Source: Anaplasmataceae bacterium AB001_6 (GTDB lineage: Bacteria; Pseudomonadota; Alphaproteobacteria; Rickettsiales; Anaplasmataceae). Taken from it: a stretch of DNA of 64,000 nt. Numbering within the stretch: position 1 is the stretch's first letter; each line of letters opens with the position of its first letter. Location: the NCBI GenBank assembly GCA_020002265.1, contig CP048228.1, positions 558,001-622,000 of the forward strand, read 5' to 3'. The notes under the pieces were generated by a model. It saw only the letters and a program-made list of their open reading frames with translations. It had not been told where the DNA came from and searched no databases. The position numbers were made by a program, and so were the translations under genes. This document shows, in pieces, positions 38,514-47,160 of the stretch.

Positions 38514-39203
38514 ATGAATTATACTTATGAACCTAAAAAACTTAACAAATTAGTGAAAATGTTATACGAAATAAAAAACGCATTCACTGATCTTATAAAT
38601 AATATTACAGGGAAAACAGCTGAAGTTTCAGAACGACAACAAAAATTTCATCAAGAATTTTTGGCTTCTGAACAAAATAGAACGCTTCAAAAAGAAGAAG
38701 TAGAATATAATAAAAATTATGAAACTAAAGAAAATATATATGAAGAAATAGACGATGCTATAACACGAAATCAAAAATCTAGCAATTATAATGATGCAGC
38801 ATCTGAACTTTCATATGATCCAGAGCTAATATATGAAAATTTACCAAAATATTCGCTACCAGATCTCAATATGGAAGAAGAAGAAGATCTTTATATGAAA
38901 CCCGTGGATATTATTCAAAAACCAGAGAAAAAAGTTCCTCCTCTTCCGCCTCTTAGAACAGATAGCTTACCTGCTATAGACAATACGCAAAAACCAGAGA
39001 AAAAAATTCCTCCTCCTCCGCCTCTTAGAACAGATAGCTTACCTGCTATAGACAATACGCAAAAATCAGAGAAAAAAGAAGAAGGTCTTAATATAAATGT
39101 ATCTGAAAAAACGAAAAATCTTCCTAAAACAGATCTAAAGGATGTTAAAGCACCTCCACAACAGATAGCAGAACAAAATATCAATAAAGGCATGGAAAGA
39201 TAA
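38514..39203 (+). CDS. Putative secreted effector B: tyrosine motifs plus SH3-type polyproline repeats
   Basis: 229 residues, 26 bases after effector A. The N-terminal helix (11-34, NKLVKMLYEIKNAFTDLI) aligns with the helix of effector A, so the two are paralogs. Tyrosine motifs: ENIYEEID (Tyr76), ELIYENLP (Tyr107) and EDLYMKP (Tyr127). Two 24-residue repeats carry PPLPPLR (142-148) and PPPPPLR (166-172), each fitting the class II SH3 ligand PxxPxR. The tail VKAPPQQIAEQNINKGMER matches that of effector A. No signal peptide or membrane helix. Likely a host-signalling protein; a structural or adhesion role cannot be excluded. Confidence 0.72.
   Translation: MNYTYEPKKLNKLVKMLYEIKNAFTDLINNITGKTAEVSERQQKFHQEFLASEQNRTLQKEEVEYNKNYETKENIYEEIDDAITRNQKSSNYNDAASELSYDPELIYENLPKYSLPDLNMEEEEDLYMKPVDIIQKPEKKVPPLPPLRTDSLPAIDNTQKPEKKIPPPPPLRTDSLPAIDNTQKSEKKEEGLNINVSEKTKNLPKTDLKDVKAPPQQIAEQNINKGMER
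38916..39078 (+). repeat. 72-base tandem repeat in effector B (2 copies plus a partial third)
   Basis: Units 38916-38987 and 38988-39059 are nearly identical, and a third begins at 39060 but breaks off after about 19 bases. Differences between full units are few (for example Val to Ile and Leu to Pro in the proline-rich part). This suggests a recent in-frame duplication that multiplies the SH3-type motif. Confidence 0.92.
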
Positions 39204-39235
39204 AATGTTTATTTTTTTTCACACTTAAGTTTAGT

Positions 39236-40225
39236 TTAGATAGTGCAAAATTTTTCCTTAAAAGATAAAACTTCTTTCTCATGAAATATATTGGATACTC
39301 TTATATCTTCATTATTACAATAATCTTTTAATATCTTAGATATAAGAGTACTTAGAACTTTTCCAGGACCTATCTCTATAAATTCCCTAACTCCTTTATC
39401 AAATGCATACTGTATAGATTCTCTCCATCTAACTTTACTATATATTTGATCAATAAGGAGGGATTTTATAATAGATATATCATCTTCAGCAGTTGCAGTA
39501 ACATTAGATATTATTGACACAGATGAAGAATGAAACGTCACTTCTTCTAAAATCGATTTTATATCATCTTTTATACTTTTCATATATGGAGAATGAAAGG
39601 CAGAACTAACATTCAAAGGAATAATTCTTTTAAATTTCTTTGTATTATTTGAAATATTTATAAATTCATCTATAGATATATCTAAACCACTTATTATAAT
39701 TTGACCCGCACCATTATCATTCGCAACATAACAATTTTCTATTTTATTATCATTAATAAAATTATCAACTGATAAAATATCTGTAAATAATATAGCTGCC
39801 ATTTTCCCTTTTTTATCTTTCATTGCATGCTTCATAAATTTTCCTCTTTTCCTTACCAATCTTATAGCATCATAAAAAGATAAAATTCCATTTGCGCAAA
39901 GAGCAGTGTATTCTCCCAAAGAATGCCCTGCAAAATATTTAACACTATCTTTTATAGCATCCTTTCCAAGGAGAGATTCTAATACTCTAAATATTGCAAT
40001 AGAAACACATAATATAGCAGGTTGTGCATTTTCTGTTAAAGTCAAAATTTCATCAGAACTATCAAAAATAACAGATTTTAAATCCATGGATAAAGCATCA
40101 TTAGCTTCTTCAAAAACTTCACGAACTAGAGCATTTGTAGAATACAATTCTCTTCCCATACCTATAAATTGTGAACCTTGACCAGGGAATACAAATAAAA
40201 TTTCTGAAGCAATATTAGATTTCAT
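39236..40225 (-). CDS. fabD: Malonyl-CoA-ACP transacylase FabD
   Basis: 329 residues from ATG 40225 (the longest frame starts at a TTG). Moves malonyl groups from CoA to acyl carrier protein for fatty acid synthesis. Evidence: LFVFPGQGSQFIGMG, the nucleophile elbow AGHSLGEYTAL, VSSAFHSPYMK (catalytic His) and FIEIGPGKVL. Other fab genes are not adjacent. Lies in the interval between the two oxidoreductase halves. Confidence 0.95.
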   Translation of the reverse strand: MKSNIASEILFVFPGQGSQFIGMGRELYSTNALVREVFEEANDALSMDLKSVIFDSSDEILTLTENAQPAILCVSIAIFRVLESLLGKDAIKDSVKYFAGHSLGEYTALCANGILSFYDAIRLVRKRGKFMKHAMKDKKGKMAAILFTDILSVDNFINDNKIENCYVANDNGAGQIIISGLDISIDEFINISNNTKKFKRIIPLNVSSAFHSPYMKSIKDDIKSILEEVTFHSSSVSIISNVTATAEDDISIIKSLLIDQIYSKVRWRESIQYAFDKGVREFIEIGPGKVLSTLISKILKDYCNNEDIRVSNIFHEKEVLSFKEKFCTI

Positions 40226-40258
40226 AACCAAATAGATCAAAAAAGAATAAAAAATACG

Positions 40259-40696
40259 CTATAATTTTGCATTTTTTTTATCAAGATACAATTTATTTGA
40301 AAAAATATTATCGTATTTTTCCATATTTTTTTTCGTATTATATGCTTTAATGCTTTTTATTCTATTTTCTATCAATTTTTCTAAACATTTTATATATCCA
40401 TGCTTTTTGCGTAAAGTATGTAAAATTACAGTTATATCAATTTCTTTATATGCAATTTCTTGATTTGTTTTTTTTATTAATTTATCTAGATAAATTAAAT
40501 ATTCTTTAAATATTTCACTTAATTTATAATTGTTATAATCTAAATATTTATTATTATCTTTTATTTTTTCTTCTAAACCATTCTTAATCAAGATTAGTTT
40601 ATTTAATTCATCATTTTTAATTTCTAATACAGAAATATATTTTGCCAATTCATTTTTTTTTATTTTTAATAAGAATGTTATTTTTTTTATTTCCAT
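40259..40696 (-). CDS. Coiled-coil protein, FliJ-like
   Basis: 145 residues, Lys/Glu/Leu/Ile-rich, with heptad-like pattern over most of the length and no membrane segment. Size, basic character and helical hairpin pattern are like FliJ, the stalk protein of the flagellar export ATPase. Sequence identity to FliJ cannot be shown by eye because such coiled coils diverge fast. flgB in this window supports the presence of a flagellum. A generic coiled-coil protein is the alternative. Confidence 0.45.
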   Translation of the reverse strand: MEIKKITFLLKIKKNELAKYISVLEIKNDELNKLILIKNGLEEKIKDNNKYLDYNNYKLSEIFKEYLIYLDKLIKKTNQEIAYKEIDITVILHTLRKKHGYIKCLEKLIENRIKSIKAYNTKKNMEKYDNIFSNKLYLDKKNAKL

Positions 40697-40735
40697 AAAG
40701 CAATATAATAGCGTGAAAAGTCACATGTTATTAAT

Positions 40736-42670
40736 ATGTTAAGAAAAAATACGGCACCTCAAAATAAGCAAGAGATAAAAAAACATAATCAAAATAGATC
40801 CATAATATTAATACCCCTAGCACTTTCAATAAGCATAATAATACACTTTAATAATAAAAATTTTATTTACAACAATGTATATATAATTTTAGCAATGTAC
40901 GCTCTTTTTATAATATTGCTATATATATCAAAAAAATTACAAAAAAAATCTATACTTATGATATTAGCGTCTTTTTTAATAGGTTTTTATATATCAAATA
41001 TACAAACTAAAGAAAATTCATTACTAATAACAGATAATATAAAAGACAACATATATATTTTTATCACGGGGAAAATTCTAAAAATTAAAAAATTAAAAAA
41101 CAATCAAAGTATGTTATTACTAGAGAATCACTCTAATTCAAAAAATTTAAAGCTAAAAAACGTAAAAATATATACATATAATTTACCTAAAGATATTTAT
41201 ACCTCAGATATCATAAATACAAAAATTCTTCTATTTAAAACAAAAAAAGCAAATGATATATTAAGCCAAAGATTTCAGAGATATAATTTAATATACAATA
41301 TATCTGGCACTGGAAATTCAATATCTACAATTAAAAAAATATATGAAGGAGATGTATTTATCAGATTTTTTGATAAAATAAGGCAAGATTGCTATGAAAG
41401 ATATCATGAAATATTTCACAATGATAAAAATGCTGCAAATATTACTTCTTCGTTGATAATAGGATATAGAACGACGCTGTCAAATGATTTAAATGAGAAA
41501 ATAAAAAAGACAGGTTTATCGCATATTTTTGCAATTTCAGGGCTTCATTTTAATATAGTGATAGCCTTGTCTTTTATGATAATAAATAAAATATTATCAA
41601 TTTTTCGCTGTATAAGTTTAAATTTTAATACAATAAAAATCACTGCTTTTATAACAATATTTTTAAGCACATTATTTATAATGATTTCAGGACATCCTAT
41701 CTCAGCTCAAAGAGCGTATTGGATGATAATTTATTATCTTATATCAATATTAATAAATAGAAAAACAAATTCAATATATTGCTTCAGCATAGTAATGTTT
41801 GCAATGTTAATTGCAAATCCAACAAATATATTCGATATTGGCTTTCAGTTATCTTTTTTATCTACTTTTATAATATTAAGTATTGTAAATAAAAAAAATG
41901 TCTATAACAAAGAAAATAATTTCAAAAAAATAAGAAAAGTTGTTAATTATATAATTGATATCGCTAAAATATCAACAATAATAAACATAGGTATTACCCC
42001 CTTAATTGCTTACCATTTTCAATATTTATCATTAATAGGAATATTGGCAAATATATTAATAATACCATTAATATCTTTTATAATAATGCCAACCATTGTA
42101 TTATTGACAATAGCTATGATGTTTAAAGATCCTATTTTCTTGACTTGTATAGCAAAAAAATCCATAGCATTAATGATATATATCATAGATCTACTATCAG
42201 ATATTAAATTCGCATCTATAGATACAAATATAATAGATGGTTATAGCGCATTATTTATCACGCTAGGTATAATATTCTTTCTGTCTTGGAAAGGTCAAAT
42301 AAGATATAATGCTATATTACTCTTTTTACCGTGTTTTTATTCCTATAAAACACAGCTAAATTATAATAATATGAATATATTTTTATCAGACAATAACTTT
42401 GCTATAAGAGAAAATAATCTTTTATACATATATAAAGAAAAACATAAATATTCTAAAGAAGAAAAAAATTGGTTGCATATAAATCAACAAAAAAAATTTA
42501 TCCCTATTTCTGATAAAAATAGATCAATAAAATGTGATTATATAAAATGCGTATACGATAAGAAATCAATTATTATACTTGATGATGATTTTAAAATAGA
42601 TAAGCGCTATTTAGAAAATTTTGATAATATTCACCATGTGAATATAGAAAATAAAAGATTAATTAATTAA
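40736..42670 (+). CDS. comEC: ComEC/Rec2 family DNA-uptake channel
   Basis: 644 residues, many membrane helices. N-terminal OB-like part (DUF4131 region), then the competence domain with the diagnostic GLSHIFAISGLHFNIVIALSF, ISGHPISAQRAYWM and FDIGFQLSFLSTFIIL. Probably carries single-stranded DNA across the inner membrane in transformation. The metallo-beta-lactamase domain of long ComEC proteins is absent; the C-terminus is a short soluble part. Stop overlaps the convergent oxidoreductase N-half by four bases. Confidence 0.9.
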   Translation: MLRKNTAPQNKQEIKKHNQNRSIILIPLALSISIIIHFNNKNFIYNNVYIILAMYALFIILLYISKKLQKKSILMILASFLIGFYISNIQTKENSLLITDNIKDNIYIFITGKILKIKKLKNNQSMLLLENHSNSKNLKLKNVKIYTYNLPKDIYTSDIINTKILLFKTKKANDILSQRFQRYNLIYNISGTGNSISTIKKIYEGDVFIRFFDKIRQDCYERYHEIFHNDKNAANITSSLIIGYRTTLSNDLNEKIKKTGLSHIFAISGLHFNIVIALSFMIINKILSIFRCISLNFNTIKITAFITIFLSTLFIMISGHPISAQRAYWMIIYYLISILINRKTNSIYCFSIVMFAMLIANPTNIFDIGFQLSFLSTFIILSIVNKKNVYNKENNFKKIRKVVNYIIDIAKISTIINIGITPLIAYHFQYLSLIGILANILIIPLISFIIMPTIVLLTIAMMFKDPIFLTCIAKKSIALMIYIIDLLSDIKFASIDTNIIDGYSALFITLGIIFFLSWKGQIRYNAILLFLPCFYSYKTQLNYNNMNIFLSDNNFAIRENNLLYIYKEKHKYSKEEKNWLHINQQKKFIPISDKNRSIKCDYIKCVYDKKSIIILDDDFKIDKRYLENFDNIHHVNIENKRLIN

Positions 42671-44088
42671 CTAAATATTTTGGGTGAACCAAAACCTATT
42701 GCTAAAACAATATGACTAAAACCTAAATTCAAGGCATCTTCTAGGGTTAGATTGTAACCTAAATGTATCCCACCAAATATTTTAAACCTTGATCTTCTTT
42801 CTAAAATTATACGTATAACTTTCAGCAAATTTTTATTCCATCTGACTGTTATCCCATATTCCATCACACCGCCAAATCCATATATTGTTCTATCTTTTAG
42901 ATCATTAAATATTTCATTAATATCTTTAATAGGTTTAAAATCTTCACCTGTAAGATATTCATCTAAAGGCTCTATTTTTAAAGAATCTATCATAACAACA
43001 TTATGGCCATAATTTAACATATAATGCGCCATCGAAAACCCAGATGGACCAGAACCAACAACTAAAATATCTTGTTTTGTATCATCACGATAAAATGCAT
43101 CATAATGGGGACTCACAGGGTTCCACCTTGTTAATAAACTATATATTTCAAAACCATAGTCTAACTTTAGAACATTCATTAATACATTGCTTTCTATTCC
43201 CGGTATATTAACTGGTGTTTGCTTTTGATAAATACAGGACATACTACAATCATTACATATTCTATAACCAGTAGCTGGACACATTGGATTATTTATCATG
43301 ACTACTATTAGAGCAGCAATAAAATCACCTTGAGCAAAAAGATAATTCATCTCTGATATATGCTCTTTTAATGGACACCCTTTTAAAATCTCATCATTAT
43401 GAGACTTTTTATATTCTCCACTTTTATCTTTAATTCCAAGACGACAACTATCCTTCCCTCTATTGTGACAAAAAATGCAATAGTTAGCATTATTAACAGA
43501 TTCCGATAATCCAAATGTAACATCTGATAAAGAGAAATCATCCCTAGAATCTAGATGTGTAGAAAATATAGTACATTCATCATCATTTTTAATATGATCT
43601 AGTAAAATATCATTATGATCAATTTTTTTAGGTAGAGAAAATAAAATGCCAGTATTTTTTATATTACTATCGATTTGATAATGAAAATATTGTTTTAATA
43701 AATCCATTTGAAATTCGCTCAAATCGTTATTTAAAATATCTTGTAATGATTTCTCATTTATTACATCAATATTAAATTCTTTTCGTATTAAATTATCTAT
43801 TTCATCAGAAATATTATCTAATTTATAATTTTTAGATAAAATTTTTTTTTGAATTACATTACGTTTTAAATAATATATTTTTTGCTTATCTACTATCAGT
43901 GTTTTGATTTTTTCAAAATTGTCTTTTATATCAAATAAAGAAAGGATAAAATTTTGTAACAATATTGCACTATCTATCAAATTTTCCTTTTTATCATTCA
44001 ACACAAATTCATCAAACAAACTATTTAATTTTATAATTCCATCAACAGAATATAAATCACGAAATTTTAAACCAAAATTTAATTTCAT
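42667..44088 (-). CDS. N-terminal half of a split GltD-like Fe-S/FAD oxidoreductase
   Basis: 473 residues. A helical N-terminal region, then cysteine clusters typical of GltD/DPYD-type electron-transfer domains (CIFCHNRGKDSC 204-215, Cys238, Cys270, then CNDCSMSC 278-285), and an FAD fingerprint VVGSGPSG at 343-350. It stops abruptly at SHIVLAIGFGSPKIFS, where family members continue into GVRTA and the NADPH domain. That missing continuation is the start of the ORF at 35878-37620. Together they total 1053 residues, the size of the single-chain protein seen in other Rickettsiales as I recall it. Confidence 0.8.
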   Translation of the reverse strand: MKLNFGLKFRDLYSVDGIIKLNSLFDEFVLNDKKENLIDSAILLQNFILSLFDIKDNFEKIKTLIVDKQKIYYLKRNVIQKKILSKNYKLDNISDEIDNLIRKEFNIDVINEKSLQDILNNDLSEFQMDLLKQYFHYQIDSNIKNTGILFSLPKKIDHNDILLDHIKNDDECTIFSTHLDSRDDFSLSDVTFGLSESVNNANYCIFCHNRGKDSCRLGIKDKSGEYKKSHNDEILKGCPLKEHISEMNYLFAQGDFIAALIVVMINNPMCPATGYRICNDCSMSCIYQKQTPVNIPGIESNVLMNVLKLDYGFEIYSLLTRWNPVSPHYDAFYRDDTKQDILVVGSGPSGFSMAHYMLNYGHNVVMIDSLKIEPLDEYLTGEDFKPIKDINEIFNDLKDRTIYGFGGVMEYGITVRWNKNLLKVIRIILERRSRFKIFGGIHLGYNLTLEDALNLGFSHIVLAIGFGSPKIFS

Positions 44089-44170
44089 AATAAAATAGCA
44101 AATGCAAAAATTCTGTAATATTATATATCTATATTTGGAATAAAGATAATGTTGACTTATAAAATATATA

Positions 44171-44884
44171 ATGAGAATTGCAAAATATATAGCAAATTGT
44201 GGTTATTGTTCTAGGCGACAAGCCGAAAAATTAATATATTCCAAAAAGATAAAAATTGATAATAAAATAGTAGAATCCCCATTAACATTTGTAAATGATA
44301 ATAATGTAGTAAAAATTGATGAAAAAATTATACAAAAAAGTCAAACAAAAATAGTTCTATTTTATAAACCGACTGGTTTTTTGACTACACATAAAGATCC
44401 TCAAGGAAGAAAATCAATATTTGACATACTCCCAAAAGACATGAAAAATCTAATTTTTATTGGACGGTTAGATATGCAAAGTGAGGGATTAATAATTTTA
44501 ACTAATAATAGAAAAATTGCTAATAAATTAACTAATCCTAAAAATGAAATAGAAAGACAATATAAAGTAAAAATTTTTGGAACCACTAATTTCCAACAAT
44601 TTATATTAAAATTGAAACATAAAATAGAGATAAACGATATTTTATATAAAAAGATAGACGTAAATATAATCAAGCGTACAAAAAATAATACTACAATGAT
44701 TTTAACATTAATAGAGGGAAAAAATCGGGAAATAAGGAATATAATGTCGTATTTTGATCTTAAAATATCTAAATTAATCAGGATAAAATTTGATCATTTT
44801 TCAATTGAAAATCTTAAAATTGGAGAATATAAAGTAGTCAGCAGGAAGCATGTGATGCAATATGAAAACTTATTATTTCCTTAA
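44171..44884 (+). CDS. rluB: 23S rRNA pseudouridine synthase, RluB/RsuA type
   Basis: 237 residues. N-terminal S4 RNA-binding domain (MRIAKYIANCGYCSRRQAEKLI), then the catalytic core GRLDMQSEGLIILTNN with the nucleophilic Asp, and EGKNREIRNIMSYF. RluB modifies U2605 of 23S rRNA in E. coli; RsuA or RluE cannot be fully excluded. Its 3' end overlaps sdhE tail to tail by 47 bases. Confidence 0.92.
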   Translation: MRIAKYIANCGYCSRRQAEKLIYSKKIKIDNKIVESPLTFVNDNNVVKIDEKIIQKSQTKIVLFYKPTGFLTTHKDPQGRKSIFDILPKDMKNLIFIGRLDMQSEGLIILTNNRKIANKLTNPKNEIERQYKVKIFGTTNFQQFILKLKHKIEINDILYKKIDVNIIKRTKNNTTMILTLIEGKNREIRNIMSYFDLKISKLIRIKFDHFSIENLKIGEYKVVSRKHVMQYENLLFP

Positions 44885-45122
44885 TTAAATACAGTTCTGT
44901 AGGAACGGACTCCAGATTGCAGAAGTAATAATACAGCAAATCATCATCAATTTCCATTATTTTACTGTATTGCAAAAGCCCCTCATAATTCATAGAGCAC
45001 AAATGAAATTTAGCATATTTTCCAAGTATCAAGTCCATCTCTTTACAGCCTCTATAAATACTTTTATAAATCAGTTTCTTTCTTATAAAATACAACTCAT
45101 CATTGTTATCTAAAAAATCCAT
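44838..45122 (-). CDS. sdhE: Succinate dehydrogenase flavination factor SdhE
   Basis: 94 residues. Small helical protein that promotes covalent FAD attachment to SdhA. The hallmark RGxxE is present in YRGCKEMDLILGKY, then FEGLL-like YEGLLQYSKIMEIDDDLLYYYF. SdhB at 9236 is part of the same enzyme. It lies 11 bases after flgB in the minus direction and overlaps rluB. Confidence 0.85.
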   Translation of the reverse strand: MDFLDNNDELYFIRKKLIYKSIYRGCKEMDLILGKYAKFHLCSMNYEGLLQYSKIMEIDDDLLYYYFCNLESVPTELYLIKEIISFHIASHASC

Positions 45123-45133
45123 AAACTAAAAAT

Positions 45134-45520
45134 TCACCTTGAAACATTAGAAAACATACTCTTCATTATATTTATCCACTTTTTATACAGCAATAAATAT
45201 TCTTCATATTTCACGTTATTTTTTGTATATTTCATTGATTCAGATTCCAAATTAACATTATTTCCGTCCAACTTCATATAATCTCTTTTGCGATTAATCT
45301 GAGTATTATATCCAGCAAAAGAAAGTCTTCGTGATGTTAAATGAGCAGAATTAGTCTTAGTTAAGACAATATTTTTAAATTTGGATGCACTATTATCTTT
45401 TTTTTCTTCTAAATCTTTAGATAAAAATCCTGGAGTATTGATGTTAGCAATATTTTGCGATATCACCTCCCTTCTCTTACTAGAATAATCCATTTTTTGC
45501 ACTAAATCATCAATTATCAT
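45134..45520 (-). CDS. flgB: Flagellar basal-body rod protein FlgB
   Basis: 128 residues, normal length. N-terminal rod motif RREVISQNIANINTPGFLSKDLE (the NxANxxTPGF signature), a divergent centre, and a C-terminal helix KYEEYLLLYKKWINIMKSMF. FlgB forms part of the proximal rod just outside the MS ring. flgC and fliE, its usual partners, are not adjacent. Its intact reading frame suggests an expressed flagellum or flagellar-type export system. Confidence 0.92.
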   Translation of the reverse strand: MIIDDLVQKMDYSSKRREVISQNIANINTPGFLSKDLEEKKDNSASKFKNIVLTKTNSAHLTSRRLSFAGYNTQINRKRDYMKLDGNNVNLESESMKYTKNNVKYEEYLLLYKKWINIMKSMFSNVSR

Positions 45521-45568
45521 AGAATTAATAAAATATAAAATACGAATTATATCATATAATATTAAACA

Positions 45569-47155
45569 TCACTTAATATTCAATACCAATGAAAAGTTCT
45601 CTCCTAATCTATCAATAAACAATAAAACAGAGTCTCCTGCCTGTAATTTATCAACATCTTGTATAAATTTAAAAAAATCTTTCTCTGTTTGTATAAGTGT
45701 CATGCTACCATTTCCAATAATAAAAGCACGCACAACATCACCAAAATTAAGATTAAAAGATTTATTAGTGCTATCATCATTGTCGACATTTACAATGACT
45801 GCGCCACTTCTATTATCACTAATACCTCTATTGTTTCTTACTTTATCTGAAAGATATTCAAGTTCTATACCTAATTTTGATACAGAATGTATTTGTGCAT
45901 TCTTACTATCATTGTAAAGAGAAAGAGATGGCCTTAATTTGAAATTCATTTCTTCAAAATTTACAGAAGAAAAAAGCTTTCCCCCTTCCTTTTTTCTGAG
46001 CAAAGAAATTTTCAAATCTTTATTCATATCAGAATATTCAACAATATTACCAACTTGTAAAGGATTTTTTATAGCAGTATCATTAATTCTTGTTAAGACA
46101 TCTCCTGTCTTGATACCAGCTTTAAAAGCGGGAGAATTTTTTGCAACACCCACAATTAAAACTCCTCTATCGTAATAATATTTATCAGGTAACTCTAAAA
46201 AAGAAAAAATATCATCGGTTATATACTGCATAGTTAAACCAATTAAACCCTTATCTTTTTGTTTTCCTTCTTTAAGAGAGTTTGCAATAGGTAAAACTAC
46301 GTCAGCAGGAATAGCAAAAGACACTCCAACATTACCAAAATAATTAGCAGGAGCTATAATAGCAACGTTAACACCAATAACTTCTCCATCTATATTAAAT
46401 AACGGACCACCTGAACTACCCATATTCATCGCGGCATCTGTTTGTATTAAATCTATACCCTGTTGTAATATATCTCTATTTAAAGCAGATATAATACCTA
46501 CACTAGTTGAAACACCTATTCCAAATTGATTTCCAATCGAAATAACCCAATCACCAATTTTATATTTCTTCGTTACATCAAATTTTAAATGAGGAAAATC
46601 TTTTCTCTTACTTGATAATTTTAAAACTGCAATATCAAAATTTTTATTGAATCCAATCATTTCAGATTCATATTTCTCCCCCAAACTATCAATCACAAAA
46701 ATCTTATGTTTTGTGTTTAAATTTTCTAGAACATGATAATTTGTAACTACGTATCCAGCAGGGTCAAATATAAAGCCAGTCCCAAGTTGCTGTTTTCTCG
46801 GATTAAACTTGCCTTCTCTTTTATCATCAGTAGATGATTTATTTCTCTGATCTTCAGAAATAGCTTCAAATTGATCAAAGAAACGTTTTAAATCGCGTAA
46901 TAAATCATTATTAATATATAAATCTTTAGAGGATATATGTTTTTCATTACAATTTTCTTGCTTCATATTTTTAGTAGTATCTTCAGTTGTTATATGAACA
47001 ACTGAAGGTAAAACTTGATCTACAACTCGTGAAAAACCCTGTGAAAAACAATCACAATCAACTGCATAAACAGAGTTATAAAACAACAAAATGCAGCATA
47101 ATAAAATAAGATAAAAAGAAAAAAATTTCTTTAGTAACTTAAGATTCAAAAACAT
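45569..47155 (-). CDS. degP: Periplasmic serine protease DegP/HtrA family
   Basis: 528 residues. Signal peptide at about 1-31 ending ...SVYA. Catalytic triad His141 (TNYHVLE), Asp174 (FDIAVLKL) and Ser248 (GSSGGPLF). Two PDZ domains follow (about 290-385 and 415-525). Degrades or refolds damaged envelope proteins. Starts five bases after hflC, completing a thyX-hflK-hflC-degP operon, which is conserved in alphaproteobacteria for hflKC-degP. Confidence 0.95.
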   Translation of the reverse strand: MFLNLKLLKKFFSFYLILLCCILLFYNSVYAVDCDCFSQGFSRVVDQVLPSVVHITTEDTTKNMKQENCNEKHISSKDLYINNDLLRDLKRFFDQFEAISEDQRNKSSTDDKREGKFNPRKQQLGTGFIFDPAGYVVTNYHVLENLNTKHKIFVIDSLGEKYESEMIGFNKNFDIAVLKLSSKRKDFPHLKFDVTKKYKIGDWVISIGNQFGIGVSTSVGIISALNRDILQQGIDLIQTDAAMNMGSSGGPLFNIDGEVIGVNVAIIAPANYFGNVGVSFAIPADVVLPIANSLKEGKQKDKGLIGLTMQYITDDIFSFLELPDKYYYDRGVLIVGVAKNSPAFKAGIKTGDVLTRINDTAIKNPLQVGNIVEYSDMNKDLKISLLRKKEGGKLFSSVNFEEMNFKLRPSLSLYNDSKNAQIHSVSKLGIELEYLSDKVRNNRGISDNRSGAVIVNVDNDDSTNKSFNLNFGDVVRAFIIGNGSMTLIQTEKDFFKFIQDVDKLQAGDSVLLFIDRLGENFSLVLNIK

Positions 47156-47160
47156 GTCAA

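Noticed and set aside
38915-39193. Minus-strand frame opposite the proline-rich repeats
   Set aside because: Glycine/phenylalanine-rich antisense product of the repeat; no start signal.
40736-42670. comEC as truncated because it lacks the metallo-beta-lactamase domain
   Set aside because: Many alphaproteobacterial ComEC proteins end this way; no decayed domain is seen downstream.
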